Below are positions 39,740 through 63,895 of a stretch of 64,000 bases of DNA, in pieces. The DNA lies in contig CM030850.1 of the NCBI GenBank assembly GCA_018105865.1, positions 14,531,967-14,595,966 of the forward strand. The letters run 5' to 3'. Numbering within the stretch: position 1 is the first letter of the stretch; each line of letters opens with the position of its first letter. A model generated the notes under the pieces. The model was not told the DNA's origin, made no database searches, and worked only from the letters and a program-made list of their open reading frames with translations. The translations under genes and the position numbers were made by a program. This stretch comes from Metaphire vulgaris (taxonomy: Eukaryota; Annelida; Clitellata; Crassiclitellata; Megascolecidae).

Positions 39740-40470
39740 TTAACTGTCACTACTGTCGAGTTCGGTGCTGCCGGTGGTCTGTTTAGAATTTTCTACGCGC
39801 TCCAACAGTTTAACGTGCTCCGTGTACAGTCTTTGTATGCGCACCGATACCTCGGCCGCCTTCTCCGACTGTTCTTTCGTGCACTGCGCATCCGGCTTCA
39901 CATCTGCCTTCACGCCCACCCGCCTCAGATCATCTTTCATCGACGACAGGCTCCGTCGCATCGACTCCATCTCCTTGTACAGGTCGTCCAGTAGATTCTC
40001 GACGTTCATCGGGTCAAATCCGCAGTCATCGAGACTTTCTAAAGGCAAACTCTTCGAATCGGTCGTTGTCGGCGTAGAAGATTTTCTGGATAAGCCACGA
40101 CCGTGCAAAGACCGTTTATCCGGAGTCGCGACGTCGTCCCGAATGATACTCGCCAGGACCGCTCCTGACGGCGTGTATTCGTACATGACGCCGCCTTTTT
40201 TGATTGCATAATGGGGCAGGACGCCAGTCTTTTGAGGCGATTTTGTAGACGCCTTGTGGACGGCGTCGCTTGTGGGCGAAGGCTGCGGCAACAACGGAGC
40301 CAGAGGTTGCTTGTGGTTGCGGTGAGCTTGTCTACTATGAGTCGGTTTCTTTGTCACGGAATTCGCAGCGAGCCTGTTCCTTGAACATGATATGGATCTG
40401 TTTTCCAAGATGGTTTCTTCGCCCAACTGAGGCAGGACTTTCGACGCCTCGGGAATCTGATCTTGTAACG
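39740..40470 (-). CDS. Coiled-coil gene, terminal exon
   Basis: Starts after TGCTTTCAG and encodes 242 residues after the split Ala. The first half is Pro/Ser/Lys/His-rich and probably disordered. The middle holds YAIKKGGVMYEYTPSGAVLAS. The last 90 residues are heptad-like and end in TELDSSDS. The long frame, codon usage and phase match all favour real coding. Confidence 0.8.
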
Positions 40471-43400
40471 CTGAAAGCATAAATAATACAAACAACAATA
40501 AAAGCATTAATTCCAATAGGAAAATTTAAAAATATTCCATCAATATCATAATGCAAATATACCAAACTCATTTTATTATTATTATTATTATTAAAGTGAA
40601 TTTAGCATTCATCACACAATTTACAAAGAAAGATTTTGGATTCAAGTGATTGCACTATTTTTACCAAGAAAACCAACACGTATTAGAAACACATTGCCAT
40701 TAGTTACAACTTCAAAGACAGTCAAACTCAGCTTTTGTAATTCTTGGTAACTCTTTTGTCCCACAAGGCTGATATTTCGGCTTCAAAGCATATTGATCAT
40801 ACAGATTATCGTAGCAAAAGGGTTAACATTAACTATTGCAGTCATTATCTATTCAGATTCTACTCCATTTCAGAGAATATCAACTCTGTCTAAACTCCAA
40901 AACTAAATAATAGTTTTCACTTAAGCTACAAATCAGATCAGACAGCAATCTACTGTATTAACCCTTTAACCAAGGCAATCTGTCTAACAAATAGGTCATA
41001 AAGCCAAAAATAGCAGCTTTATGGGGCGAAAGAGTTAATACTCACGATAACTGTACAGGATGTACATTTATAAAAGCTCTGTTAAGCTGCAGATGCATGC
41101 AAATGCTTGGGTACTACATGCATAGAAATATGTTTAAGTTTATCTATAAGTTCAAACGAATATCAAATTAAAAATAATTAAAATATAAAAATAAATAAAT
41201 AGCTACCTGTAGATAGAAAGCCACCGGACGATAGTAACACCATTGGAATCGGAGTCAACATGCAGAAGGCGGTAGATGCAACGGCGCCATCTTTAGAGTT
41301 GGCGCAGCTCGACCTGGTAACGATTTCCTCCTTCTCTTCCTCAAATCCATTGATCGGTTCCGGTTCGTTGGTGTTCTGATTTAATCCGAGACCTTCGAGC
41401 AGCTTATCCGGGATTCCGCGCTCAAGGTACTCGTCGTAAATGATTGTCTCTTTGTAATCCGGTTCCGATTTTGGCGCGATTCTTAGATTGGCGCTGCCAA
41501 AGTAACAATGCATCATCATCATCATCATCGTGGCCATAACGTCTGCTATCATGTCTTAGTGATGAAAAAAATATAGCTGAATAAGTTGATCACAAAAAGG
41601 ATATATAAAAATGTTACCAATTGGCAGTGGCGGTTCCAGGATTTCTTGGTGAGGAGGTGGTGAATGAATTCATAGAAAATTGGTGGGCTGGGGTGAAAAT
41701 AGAAAGGAAAAAATCACTAAAATGCCGAAAAAGGCTGGAAAAAAGGAATTTTATCCCTCATTTTAATACAATTTTACCGAAAAATTGGCTGACAAGCAAA
41801 AAGGTCATCCACAGTTAGTTTTACTAGGCTTTTACCCAAAAGTAGGTTTCACAAGCAAAAAAAGTAAGTCCAAAAGTCCGGTGGGGATGCATCCCCACTC
41901 ATCCCCCACGTGGAACCATCACTGCCAATTGGCGCATTAATTTACAGCAGTGGTAGGATTTTTGCCACCCAAATGGAGGGTAGCAGGCTCATATCAGACC
42001 CTAACCACTGCATATCAACCTTAGACAAGTTGTTCTTGCTCATCTCTAACTATTCTTCACTCTGTGAATGACTTAACATGCGTCAACAACCATGCAATAG
42101 ATAACATAATTTTTATTAATAGATTTAATTTTTGCAGTTCCTCTAAGAGATAAGCAACCCAGCTGCTGTAAATGGAAATATTACAAACCAAAGAAGCTAA
42201 AAAAACAATTAATTAGACAAAATCTAATAAATTGTCCACCAAAGGAAAGTCATTTAACTATTATTGTAAACAGCAATCACTTACTTGGAAGGATTTCCAT
42301 CGATCTTCATGTTCTTTGTCTACAAATTAATGTTAATTCGTTATATTACGTCACAAAAGCTCAGTGAAATGCAGAAAATAAATCTTCTATTTACAATACA
42401 GTTTACAGGACAGATTACAAACCGCAAAAAACTTCTTTAAAAAAAAACTTATGGTAGAGCATTCGGACCCGACCGTTTTTCTGACCAGGTCAAAATTAGG
42501 ACATGACCGTTTTTCTGACCAGGTCAAAATTAGGACACGACCGTTTTTCTGACCAGGTCAAAGTTAGGACACGACCGTTTTTCTGACCAGGTTTGCACCC
42601 ATGGCCATGGTGTCAAGCTATCAACCAAGCTATTCAACATTTTTGCTATTTTCAATTGCATAACAATAATCCTACCACAAGTCCACCAAACTCCTAAAGA
42701 AGTTACTGCATCTATATTAATATATATACAAAAGTTACATCTGTCAGCAGTACATTATTACCCTGGAATTTCGTAACATTTCAGCCACCGTGGTAATGGA
42801 CGTTCTCCTTTTTGAAGTGGAGCTAGGCAACAACACAAAAACAGCTTTAACCCTTGGATCAAGGTGATCAATATAACCAATAAGTTATGAAGCCAAAATA
42901 CCGGCCTTACGAGGAGAAAGGGTTAATCATTGCTGCTTTCTTTTGCAGCTTATAAACTACTTGAAAGGTTCGTTTTCCCAGATTTTCCAAACAGACAAGA
43001 AATGTGTTATACAATGCAATTCAGTTTAGATTAAACCAAATATATTTAATAGTAAGTATATATGAAACTCTGCCCACCCACAGTGACCTAATTATGGCCT
43101 GCCGCCTGGTGTTCACAACTGGCAATCAGAGGTCATGCATTAGATTTAAAGCAAGATCTTGGCAATCTACATTTCTCATATTATTAATTCTGTCAGGCAA
43201 CTAGATATTTAAGTCAAAATTCCTATTCAACGGAAGTTTATTACAAGAATGTTTTTTTCTCAGTTGATACAAGTAATTCCAGTCTAAAATGAGCCTTTAG
43301 AATTATTTTCATTATATATGGTTCTAAGTGTCACCATTTGTTATTCCTAGGTGGAGCTATTTTTTTACCTATTTCGCAAATTGAGCTAAGAGTTATATAT

Positions 43401-44694
43401 TCTTGCATATTTAAAAACAATATACTGGATATATATATCTATATATATCCTACTCTAACTTAATGTCAACTGATAACAATGAATAATATAATTAATTAGA
43501 TCATTCCTTTCATATGACATTAAAGACATTTCTCCAACTGCTGACCTTATTCGACAACCTTTGCTTTGTTCGTCATTAGGCTTAGAATCATTTGAAACGT
43601 CCATTGGAAATTATCTCCCGTGCCTACTGCAAAAGTACACAAACCAACAGACTTTGTTGTAGCAGCCAAAACAAAGAAAATATATCAGAGGAAAAAAATT
43701 TGATTATTCCAAATAACCACTAGTTAGGCCATGAGGGGTACAGGGGGCCGGGTCCCCCAATTGGATTTGAAAGTCAGGTCTGCAAAAATTTGGTGCGCCC
43801 CTATTCTGGAATCATGGCAATGCCAGTGACCCCAACGCACTTAAATTGCTACTCCTTTTAGCCAACATAACCATTCCACAGCAGAACCAATTTCAATTGT
43901 CCAAGGTTTTTAGGGGCTTTAACTTGCCCTGGCTGAAGCCAACCCAACAGAGGTTGAAAATTTGGTTTGCAGCTGTCAGACCCACCATTGCCTTTTTTGG
44001 AAATTTACCAAGTATAATAAAATACAAATTATGAAAGATACAACCGAACATCATTCACCTCCAAGCAATTCTAATCCATGGCACATGTACTTGTCACACA
44101 TAAAACATAATTCACTACGTAGCGTTAAAAAATAAAATGGATTATTAATGCACAAGGGAAGTTTTGAGAACTTGAAAAAACATCTTCAATTAACACAATT
44201 AAATCTTGGAAACTGAAATACCTCACACAAAGCAGAGCTGAAACACTAGATACAAAATATCATGGCCAACATAAACTTTATTGTGTATATATAGCAATCT
44301 GAAAAAGATGCTTAGATGGAACAAACCATTTAAATAATTTTTTATATAAACTGCAAACTGCCATGGACATGAAGTCACACAAGCAAAGCCTTGTTTGGTC
44401 AGTCAATCCAAGTCCAAGTACAATTAGTTACATGTGCAAGGTAAATGGAAAAAAACATTTATGATCCAAATGACCATATTTAGAATAGCATTATCAAATT
44501 CAGGACACAAGATTTATAAGATTCTCATCAAATTAATATTCTAATGTAAGAATTAAAAAGTTATTTACTTCAAATCAGAAACATATGCTGTAGTATGACA
44601 ATGAAATACAAATTTAGTCTTACCTGTAACACTGTAACAGTGATGTCAAATAAAGGTAAAGGTCTTCAATAGAGAGCAGACCATTCTCTACTGC
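39740..44694 (-). CDS. Unrecognised gene with C-terminal coiled coil (3' part)
   Basis: I do not recognise the family. Two exons are firm: 41493-41207 (95 codons) and 40470-39740 (242 codons to TAA). They join in phase 1 as GGFLST-A-LQDQIPEASKV. Three candidate 5' exons all end in phase 2 and so each could join 41493: 42319-42285 (MKIDGNPS, possible start), 43604-43546 (ATG frame MDVSNDSKPNDEQSKG) and 44694-44624 (AVENGLLSIEDLYLYL). They cannot all be used in series because entry phases conflict. The protein is hydrophilic. It has a short hydrophobic run (MLTPIPMVLLSSGGFL), a conserved-looking block LPHYAIKKGGVMYEYTPSG, and an amphipathic helix near the C-terminus (VENLLDDLYKEMESMRRSL, later RIQRLYTEHVKLLERVE) that looks like a coiled coil. 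No catalytic motif is seen. An AATAAA on the minus strand at 39565-39570 is a possible polyA signal. Confidence 0.7.
41207..41493 (-). CDS. Coiled-coil gene, penultimate exon
   Basis: Acceptor CTTTGGCAG and donor CTACAG|GTAGCT, phases 2 in and 1 out. It encodes ANLRIAPKSEPDYKETIIYD... followed by an acidic segment. The ATG run just outside it (41510-41530) is a CAT/ATG microsatellite in the intron, not a start. Confidence 0.78.
41625..41924. mobile_element. MITE, CAGTGGCGGTTCC family
   Basis: Perfect duplication CCAATTGG; motif GACAAGCAAAAAGGTCATCC at 41791. It lies in an intron of the coiled-coil gene. Confidence 0.88.
42285..42319 (-). CDS. Candidate 5' exon (MKIDGNPS)
   Basis: A 35-bp segment between ATTTGTAG and AA|GTAAGT. 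Read from the ATG at 42310 it gives MKIDGNPS plus two bases, which complete an Asn codon at the next exon. It may be the initiating exon. Confidence 0.45.
42465..42595. repeat. 34-bp minisatellite, about four units
   Basis: Units contain CCGTTTTTCTGACCAGGTC and AAAATTAGGACA. It sits in an intron of the coiled-coil gene. Confidence 0.9.
43546..43604 (-). CDS. Possible alternative first exon
   Basis: An ATG frame (MDVSNDSKPNDEQSKGCRI) with an in-frame stop just upstream and an AAG|GTCAGC donor in phase 2. It could be an alternative start for the coiled-coil gene. Support is only the phase match and a coding-like composition. Confidence 0.3.
44624..44694 (-). CDS. Candidate 5' exon (AVENGLLSIEDLYLYL)
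   Basis: Good acceptor TTTGTTACAG and donor CAG|GTAAGA bound a 71-bp frame, AVENGLLSIEDLYLYLTSL then LQCY. It exits in phase 2, which suits the exon at 41493 directly. The peptide looks like a helical domain fragment; the family is unknown. Confidence 0.55.
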
Positions 44695-45889
44695 CTGTAA
44701 CAAATAAATAAATTTGTTTGGCACAAAATTGATAACAGAGTTCAAAACATGTGGACCAGAGTTTGAATTTTAGCAGGAAAACAGTTCTTCCTTAGCTCAG
44801 ACTGTATTGCAAAGGTTTCTTGCAGTTACAATTCACGAACCTGTCGAAATTCTGACTGCAAAACACATTTATCTAGTCAGTTTTTGTAGAACTTACTTCT
44901 TAAGCTCTCTGCCCGGTAGCAGGTCTTGGTTCCCATTGGCGCCACCCTTCTCTGTCAGCAGCTTGGGTCTTTGACCCTTTATATCCGTTTTTAAGTCAGC
45001 ATCCAGTGCAGTAGTGACGTACGCGGTCTTCCTCTGGTTATCCTTCCTTCCTTATGTCCCTCCAGTATTGTTCCCAATAATGAGTTTCCTCTTAGAACGT
45101 GCCAAATACAGTTCTGTTGCCTTTGTTTTATTGTTTGCATCATTTTATTTTTCTCCTTTACAATATCTAACTTATTAACTTACTACCTATCGTACTAACT
45201 AAATCTAAAATCTTCAGACACCTAACATTTGCGCTACAAAAATTCGCACACCGCTGCACTCAAGACTCAGCAGTGATCTAGATTTAGAGCGCCGTTACTT
45301 GCAGTGATAGCGCTATATAAATGATCGCATATATATATAATTAAATTAGCATTTTTTAATAATAATAATAATAGCAGTAAACAATAATTTTACACCAGGG
45401 CACTTGTAGGAATTAAAACTAACATTAAAATTACTGAAATGTTAGTCAGAAAATCTCAACTCCGACTCCACAGATTGGCATAGAGACTACTATGACAAAG
45501 AGATTAACGATGAGTCATTTATGTAGCTCTATACAGGCATTAAGTAATTCAAATTCGTGAATTTATACAGTGATTCCACTGGCAGTACAGCAGAAGCTGC
45601 TTATTTTTAGGCGCTTGGTCAAATTTGAACTAGCTATAGCAAGTCTATGCTCAGTCATTTTATTCAAAGAGTCGTCATGTTTGGGACGTTAGACAATTTA
45701 CAATCAAGGTGCTAGCGATCGATAATATGTTAATAAACCCGTTAAAGATCTCATTTTAAGCCTATCTATCATTTGCAAAATGTTTTATTTTGTCAACAAT
45801 GATTAGGCCTACTAAATTATGCCAAAGTCGAAGAATTAATTTCGTTACATTATTCAATAGCCTAAAAAGTAAAGTCCTTCCCGAGCACT

Positions 45890-46150
45890 CAATGCTAACT
45901 TTAGGGCTCATAGGCGGCGCTGATCTCCGTTACCAAGGCCCTCAGCCAGGTGACTGGTGCAAGGTTACATGATACGGGGCCAGTGTTCTCATGCAACGCG
46001 CCTGTTTACTCCGCGGATTAATCAGCTACTCATTTGCCATCGCCATCTGGCGAAAGAAGGTTGAGTCGACCTTAGGGCTCCTGCTGGAGTTGAACCCGCG
46101 ACCTTCTGCTCAATCGTCAAGTGTTGTTACCACTCTGCTAACTTTCCGAT
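45890..46150 (-). repeat. SINE copy with tRNA-like head
   Basis: GGAGATCAGCGCCGCC body and a B-box GGTTCAACTCCAG on the minus strand. Between 44.7 and 45.9 kb no further feature is supported. Confidence 0.6.
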
Positions 46151-46353
46151 CCGATAGGCGATAGCCTACATTTTTGATAAACTGTAATGTAAGCGGCCTA
46201 ATTTCTATAGCGCGGTGGAAATTCCTACAAATTAGCTTCTTCTCTTTCGCTTTTTCTCATCCTTGATCTCTTTCTCTTCTATTCTGTGTTCCTATTGCCA
46301 ATCTGTTGTTGTAGGCTGTGTTTTGGGAATTGTGTGTGTCTGCTTTGTCAGGT

Positions 46354-46394
<41 letters not shown>

Positions 46395-46565
46395 CTTCAT
46401 AATGCCCAGGGCATCATCCAGTGACGCACCAAATCCAAATTGAATTAGAGCCAAGTCAAGCAGGAAACATCAGTCAGAATGCGGCGGGGGAGCAATCTAA
46501 GGGGGATGCGTCAAGTCAAACAGGTATGTTTTAAGACCGGTTCTGAAAGACGGTAGATTGTTAAT

Positions 46566-46988
46566 GGCTGTCCACTACTTATGCGACAATTTTTTGGGCA
46601 ATTGACCCCCTTGTCAACAACTGTCAACTTTCAGTGATCCCCCTATAGGCTAATTATGTCAAAAACTTTTGACACCCCTCCCCACAAAGACCAGTGACGG
46701 GTCTCCCTAAAAAGTTTGAAAGGTTATTATTTTTGCAGCGATGATGCCTTTTCCCTTTCTTTTGTTCATCAAACGTCATAATGTGGTGATGATGACCTTG
46801 TTTTTTGCATGTCAGGCATTTTTCCGTTGTAATAAATAGTATTCCATGAAATTTCCAATTTTTTGTCATTTGTTAAAAAATAAAATTGTTGACGTCAACT
46901 TCTCCTCCCCGCTCCTTCTGTCAACAACTGGCCAAACTTTTTCAAACCCCTCCCACTATTTTGTTGACGCAATTAATGGACAGCCCCT
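46566..46988. mobile_element. Harbinger-like MITE
   Basis: Same family as 23150-23565; flanks TTA and TTA. The left end has decayed (GGCTGTCCACTACTTATG). Confidence 0.7.
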
Positions 46989-47088
46989 TAGCCATACGAA
47001 GTGACATTGCAGTGATTATTCCAAAGCTTAGGGCCACACACTTAGAAACAACTAGTACCAGTGACTGCGAGAATAAGAAACAACAAAT

Positions 47089-48340
47089 GAGGGGTGTCAA
47101 AACCTTGGCCCGGGGGCTGATTTTATTTGGCCCGCGAAAATATTAACGTTTTAAAAATTTTTACTAAAAGTTTATGTGTGAAATTGGCTTGATGTAAAAT
47201 CTTGTTTGGCTTGAGAAATTGTTTTCGTGCAGAATATTTTGAATTTTAAAAATTGATTTGATGTAGAATCGTACATCCTGTATTTTGCAAGCATGATAAA
47301 TAAATGGAAAAGCGTAAATCTTTGTTTGGTTTTGAGTTTCGTTGGTGATATTGACTGAACTATTATATCAACGTGCTACATCAACAGCGGGAGATTACTG
47401 CAGTTAAATAGACGACAAAAATATTATGAAATCGATTCCCTGTTTGACATTAGCCCATTCAGAAGAGTGATGAAACCAATTAAAACCACATTTTTCTTGT
47501 GTCCCCATCTTTAAAGCGTCAAATATTTCCGGGATTGTCAATATATTCCATCTCATTTTATTCTGGAGCGTTCGAAATGCGCCAAAATGGTGAACCTATG
47601 AAAGGACTAATTGCTACAGCAAGCTATAGATATGCAAACATTCAGAAGGGTGATGAAACGAATTAAAACCACATTTTCTTGTTTCCCCATCTTCATTGTG
47701 TCAAATCGTTCTAGAATTGTCAATATATTCTGTCGCAATTTTATTCTAGGAAGTTCTAAATGCCGCAAAAAGGGCAGCCATTTCAAACCACACGATACAC
47801 AGTCTTTTTAAAAATCTATTCTTCGTCAAATGGTAAAAATATATACGTGTACTTATATTCAATATATGCAGCCATATACTCACTTAGCATACTTGCATTA
47901 ATTAGCAAAACCCTAGGCAAATTAATTAGCGAGTACAGTAGCTTTGGTTGCAGATTTAAAACCAGACATTGCTAAACCAGTGAAAAATAAACAATGTCAC
48001 GTCTCATCAGTTTCCACATCTACATCGACCGTCGTCTGACTTTATATGCTTTCAGTTTGATCTTCAGTTCTTCGCCATTAACAGAGTTTGAAATTTAACT
48101 GTTTCTGTTAGGCATGCGACTAGAATACGAGTTGTCATAGTTACAACAATAGGTCGTAATCAAATCAATGTAAATAATGTAATGATTGAATGGCCTTTTA
48201 ATGTTTTCATCATTTTACTTAAGATTTTTAGATGGCTCAGCATTTGGAATATAATATTGACAAGCATTTATGCATTTGGCCTGCGAGGACATGGAAGACA
48301 TGTCTTTTGGCCCGCCGCCCAAAAAGTCTTGACACCCCTG
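47089..48340. mobile_element. 1.25-kb hAT-like element with internal duplication
   Basis: Ends GAGGGGTGTCAAAACC and CTTGACACCCCTG, perfect duplication CAACAAAT at 47081 and 48341. Inside, about 47456-47583 and 47638-47764 are two similar direct copies (ATTAAAACCACATTTT, ATTGTCAATATATTC). No transposase frame is seen. Confidence 0.85.
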
Positions 48341-48649
48341 CAACAAATGAAAGTCCTGCCGAATACCTAGTGGAGTGATTGGTAGATCGAGAGATAAGTC
48401 GCATCTTAAGGTGATATGGTTCATAATATAGCATGGTTCTAAATAATAAAAGACAGATTTTATAATTAATTCGGTATTTGATAGGAAGCCAATGTAGGGA
48501 CTGTATAGTTGGAGTTATGTGTTCGAATCTGGTAGTTCTGGATATTACTCTAACTAAGGAATATTGTATTCTCTGGAGTTTCTGCATATTTGAATGTGTG
48601 GTGCCGAAAGGAAGGGAATTGCAATAGTCTATGCGACTAGATACCAATG

Positions 48650-49781
48650 GGAGCGCTGAAAATGCAGGACTGGAAAATGACGGACCAAAAAAATTGAATA
48701 ACTGGAAAATGCAGGACTGGAAAATGACGGACTAAATCGCAGGGGGTGAAAATGCAGGACTGGAAATTGAAGGACCAAATTAGGGGTGAAAATGCAGGAC
48801 TGGAAAATGAAGGACCAAATCGCAAGGGGTGAAAATGCAGGACTGGAAAATGAAGGACCAAATCGCAGGGGGTGAAAATGTAATTCCTAATTTCTTTATA
48901 CGGTAAATGATCTATAAAAAGGAAACTGTTATTGTTATCATTATCAATGTAAATATAAATAAGACATACGCTGTTTATTTAATGTCATTATTGAACTCCG
49001 TAAAAACTTTATACATGTAACAGGCAAAGGAAGGTCAATTATAACGACTTCAAGTTAGTAAAAAAACAAGCATTCGTTAATCAAGCATCGACACAAAGTG
49101 GTTTTACATCTGAAGTTAGCAATGAAAAGGCAAAAACAACAAGTAAAGCTAATAACAGTATAAGCCTTGAAAAATATGTAAAGCATCAACATACAGTGTT
49201 TGTCAATGTGAAGTTGACATTGAACAAGGCAAAAAATTAAATGTCGAGCAACTACAAGTCTGAAAAGGATCTACTAATTATAAAGACGCATAACCATTGT
49301 AATTGGGGTCCGACAAATCGGACAATGTCCTGACATTTCTGCAACCGAGTCTGCGCAAGTGTTGCAAAATGTGGCATGCCCACAAGGACGCCTGCACGCG
49401 GGGCAACTATAGACAGACCTCACAACAATCCAAACTCTGGGCTGTCACTGGCTCAGCTGGCAGGTTATCCGAAGGCAAGCTATCATGTACAGTCGGCTGC
49501 AGCATCTGCTCTTCCTCACTGTCTTCGTTGTCAGTACTAGCAATTTGATAATTTGGTCCGTCATTTTCCAGTCCTGCATTTTCTAGTCCTGCAATTTCCA
49601 GTCCTTCATTTTCCAGTCCTGCATTTTCACCCTTTGCGATTTGGTCCTTCATTTTCCAGTCCTGCATTTTCACCCCCTGCGATTTGGTCCGTCATTTTCC
49701 AGTCCTGCATTTTCACCCCCTGCGATTTGGTCCGTCATTTTCCAGTCCTGCATTTTCCAGTCCTGCATTTTCAGGCGACCC
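48650..49781. mobile_element. Mutator/foldback-like element with tandem-repeat ends and RING remnant
   Basis: ATACCAATG at 48641-48649 and 49782-49790 is a 9-bp duplication. Both ends are arrays of GAAAATGCAGGACTGG and GACGGACCAAATCGC units in opposite orientation (48650-48880 and 49550-49781). The outer tips read GGAGCGCTGAAAATGC and GGGTCGCCTGAAAATGC. Between them a minus-strand frame encodes a Ser/Glu-rich stretch and then, after a frameshift, a RING-finger end. A 9-bp duplication with repeated ends is typical of Mutator-like elements. Confidence 0.75.
49274..49673 (-). pseudogene. RING-finger remnant inside the element
   Basis: The frame from 49673 to 49407 gives repeat-derived residues, an acidic stretch and SLDCCEVC. 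One base out of frame, 49405-49274 gives CPACRRPCGHATFCNTCA, then GHCPICRTPITMVMRL and a stop. CGH..FC..C....CPICR is the second half of a C3HC4 RING with zinc ligands in order, as in E3 ubiquitin ligases. The frameshift and TAG between the two parts suggest a broken gene or an unseen intron. Confidence 0.65.
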
Positions 49782-50229
49782 ATACCAATGCAATCCTGTG
49801 TCCACGAACTCTTGAAAAACACGATTTTCAGAGATCTTATGCTTCTTATTTTCCGGTTTTCCTGGCGACGCCGTCATTATTTTAAAGCAAAACTTACACG
49901 TGGTCGAACTGAAAACCATAGACTTCATATGCAAATCTAATGTGAATTCATGAGCTAAATTAATTCCAAATAGGGAGGGGCCCACCTACATGTAAAACAC
50001 CAACTATAGGCCTATTAACATTATAGTAGGCTGTGGCGCTAATATTTCGGCTATGGCCGCTCTGCGATATTGATATAGGGCCTAGAGAAGATAATTATGA
50101 ATTGGGAGACGGAATTCTTTGAGTGCAATTTTTATATTAAGTAAATTTACCTTCCTATTAGGGCCTAGACCTAAGCAGACCAAACAATTTCAAAAAACAC
50201 ACAAGTAATCCGAATTGCAAACGAGTTCT

Positions 50230-50628
50230 TTGGGGCTGTTCATTAATTATGTCAACAATTTTTGGTCAATTTTTGACCCCTCCACCTTGTCAACAACTGT
50301 CAACTTTCAGTAACCCCCCATAATTACGTTAAAAACTTTTGACCTCCCCCAAGATCAATGGCAGGTCCCAATAACAAGGTTATTATTTTGCGGTGATCAC
50401 CATTTTCCCCTGTTTTGCTCATCGAGTGTCAAAATGTGGTAGTGATGACCTTTTTCCATGCCTTTTCCTTTGTAATAAGTAGTATTCCATTAAATTTCCT
50501 ATTTTTTGATTATTTGTAAAAAGTTAAATTGTTGACGTCAACTTCTCTTTACCTCCCCCTGTCAACAACTGTCAAACTTTTTCAAACCCCCCTCCCTAAA
50601 TTTTTGACGTAATTAATGGACAGCCCCT
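50230..50628. mobile_element. Harbinger-like MITE
   Basis: GGGGCTGTTCATTAATTATG to TAATTAATGGACAGCCCC, flanked by TTT. It contains CAACAACTGTCAA twice. Confidence 0.75.
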
Positions 50629-50711
50629 TTTTAAACTTCACAATAGCACATCACTAACTACGAACTTAGAATATTAGCAGCAATACAAGGAATGCAAACC
50701 CCTCTGTCGAC

Positions 50712-51092
50712 CCAGTGTTTAATCTAGACTCCTGGACTCCGAGGGAGGAGGGGCGGCTGACAAAGCCGGGGGGAATTCTGTTAGGGGGCTGCTGTTAGTT
50801 GATGTACTAAGATGTAGTATGCCAAAATTTCCTGTGGAATTTGAAATTTCCGGGGGGGGGAAAGCAGTGGCGGCTCCACCGGGGGGCCAGTGCCCGTGCC
50901 CCCATTGAGAGCCTGGCCCCCAGTGCCCCTCAGTTGGGACCCTATACTTAATGCTACATACATTAAACAACAAATGGTTGGCCCTCATGATTAGAAGTTG
51001 CCCCCACCCCCAACCACCACTTCCCAAATCCTAGAGCCGCCACTGGGGGAAAGGGGCGATTTTCCCCCCGAAAACGGCCTAGATTAAACCCT
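50712..51092. mobile_element. CAGTGTTTAATCTAG MITE with nested CAGTGGCGG MITE
   Basis: The outer ends are CAGTGTTTAATCTAGAC and CTAGATTAAACCCTG. The inner copy 50865-51045 has perfect GGGGAAAG duplications. A plain copy of the outer family lies at 61496-61656 and an inverted one at 11793-11984. Confidence 0.8.
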
Positions 51093-51485
51093 GTGTCGAC
51101 CTAACGGTTAAAGTACTTTGTCTTTAAAATGCGGCAAGAAGACGCGTTCATATAATCATCATATAATCATATAATCATAATAATGAGACGTTTCGCGAGA
51201 ATTCCAAGGAGACAGTGTTGTGAGTTGTGACGACGCTGCAGTTGAAAAGCGTCGATCACGCGGACGACGCGACGGAGACGCCATTTTGATAAACGGTCCC
51301 GACTTCGCTGCCATTGTTAACCACTGTTTTTCAGGGGGCAAGACACTTTCGACCTGACAAGTTTGCGAAAAAGTTGACGACCTTTTTTTGCTTGTCAGTC
51401 ATTTTTTAACGATTAGTTACTTCAGATTACTCGACATCAACTCCTTCTTTGGGGCTGCTGACCTTTTTTGCTTTTCAGTGTAATT

Positions 51486-51491
51486 TTTATT
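51486..51491 (-). terminator. Possible polyA signal of integrin gene
   Basis: AATAAA on the minus strand about 100 bp past the stop codon, inside transposon-like sequence that fills the 3' UTR. Use is inferred from position only. Confidence 0.35.
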
Positions 51492-51588
51492 TTTTCAGTA
51501 AAAATTTTGGCGAAAACAAATTTTCCCTAAAAATCAGGGGACAAATGCCCCCTGACCCCGCCCCCAAAATGACGTTCCTGTTGTGAAC

Positions 51589-63455
<11,867 letters not shown>

Positions 63456-63669
63456 CTATAAAAATCTTTGTTACTGGGCTAAACAGAATACGACAAAGAA
63501 GCGCTTTCGGTCGTTTCAAGCAGACTATTTATATTTTTATTTTTATAACTATTAATCAATAAGCAACGAAAACGATGGGATATGTGAGCTTATAATGAGA
63601 ATTAACTGAAATAAAGCTGTGTTAAGTAGAATTTTTCTCTGTATTATTTAAAATATTAGGTATAGGCCT

Positions 63670-63709
63670 GACGATGATGATGATGATGATGATGATGATA
63701 ATGATGATG

Positions 63710-63746
<37 letters not shown>

Positions 63747-63848
63747 AATAATAATTAAAAAAAATAGTAATAAAATAATAATAATAATAATAATAATATA
63801 ATTTTAAAAAAAATAATAATACAATAATAATAATAAATATAATAATAA

Positions 63849-63887
<39 letters not shown>

Positions 63888-63895
63888 GCACTTTC
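63670..63895. repeat. GAT and AAT microsatellites
   Basis: GAT run at 63672-63707 then AAT runs to 63893. The rest to 64000 shows nothing recognisable. Confidence 0.9.

Noticed and set aside
41494..41552. Start codon in the ATG run upstream of 41493
   Set aside because: The run is a CAT microsatellite; a good acceptor (CTTTGGCAG) follows and joins upstream exons in phase.
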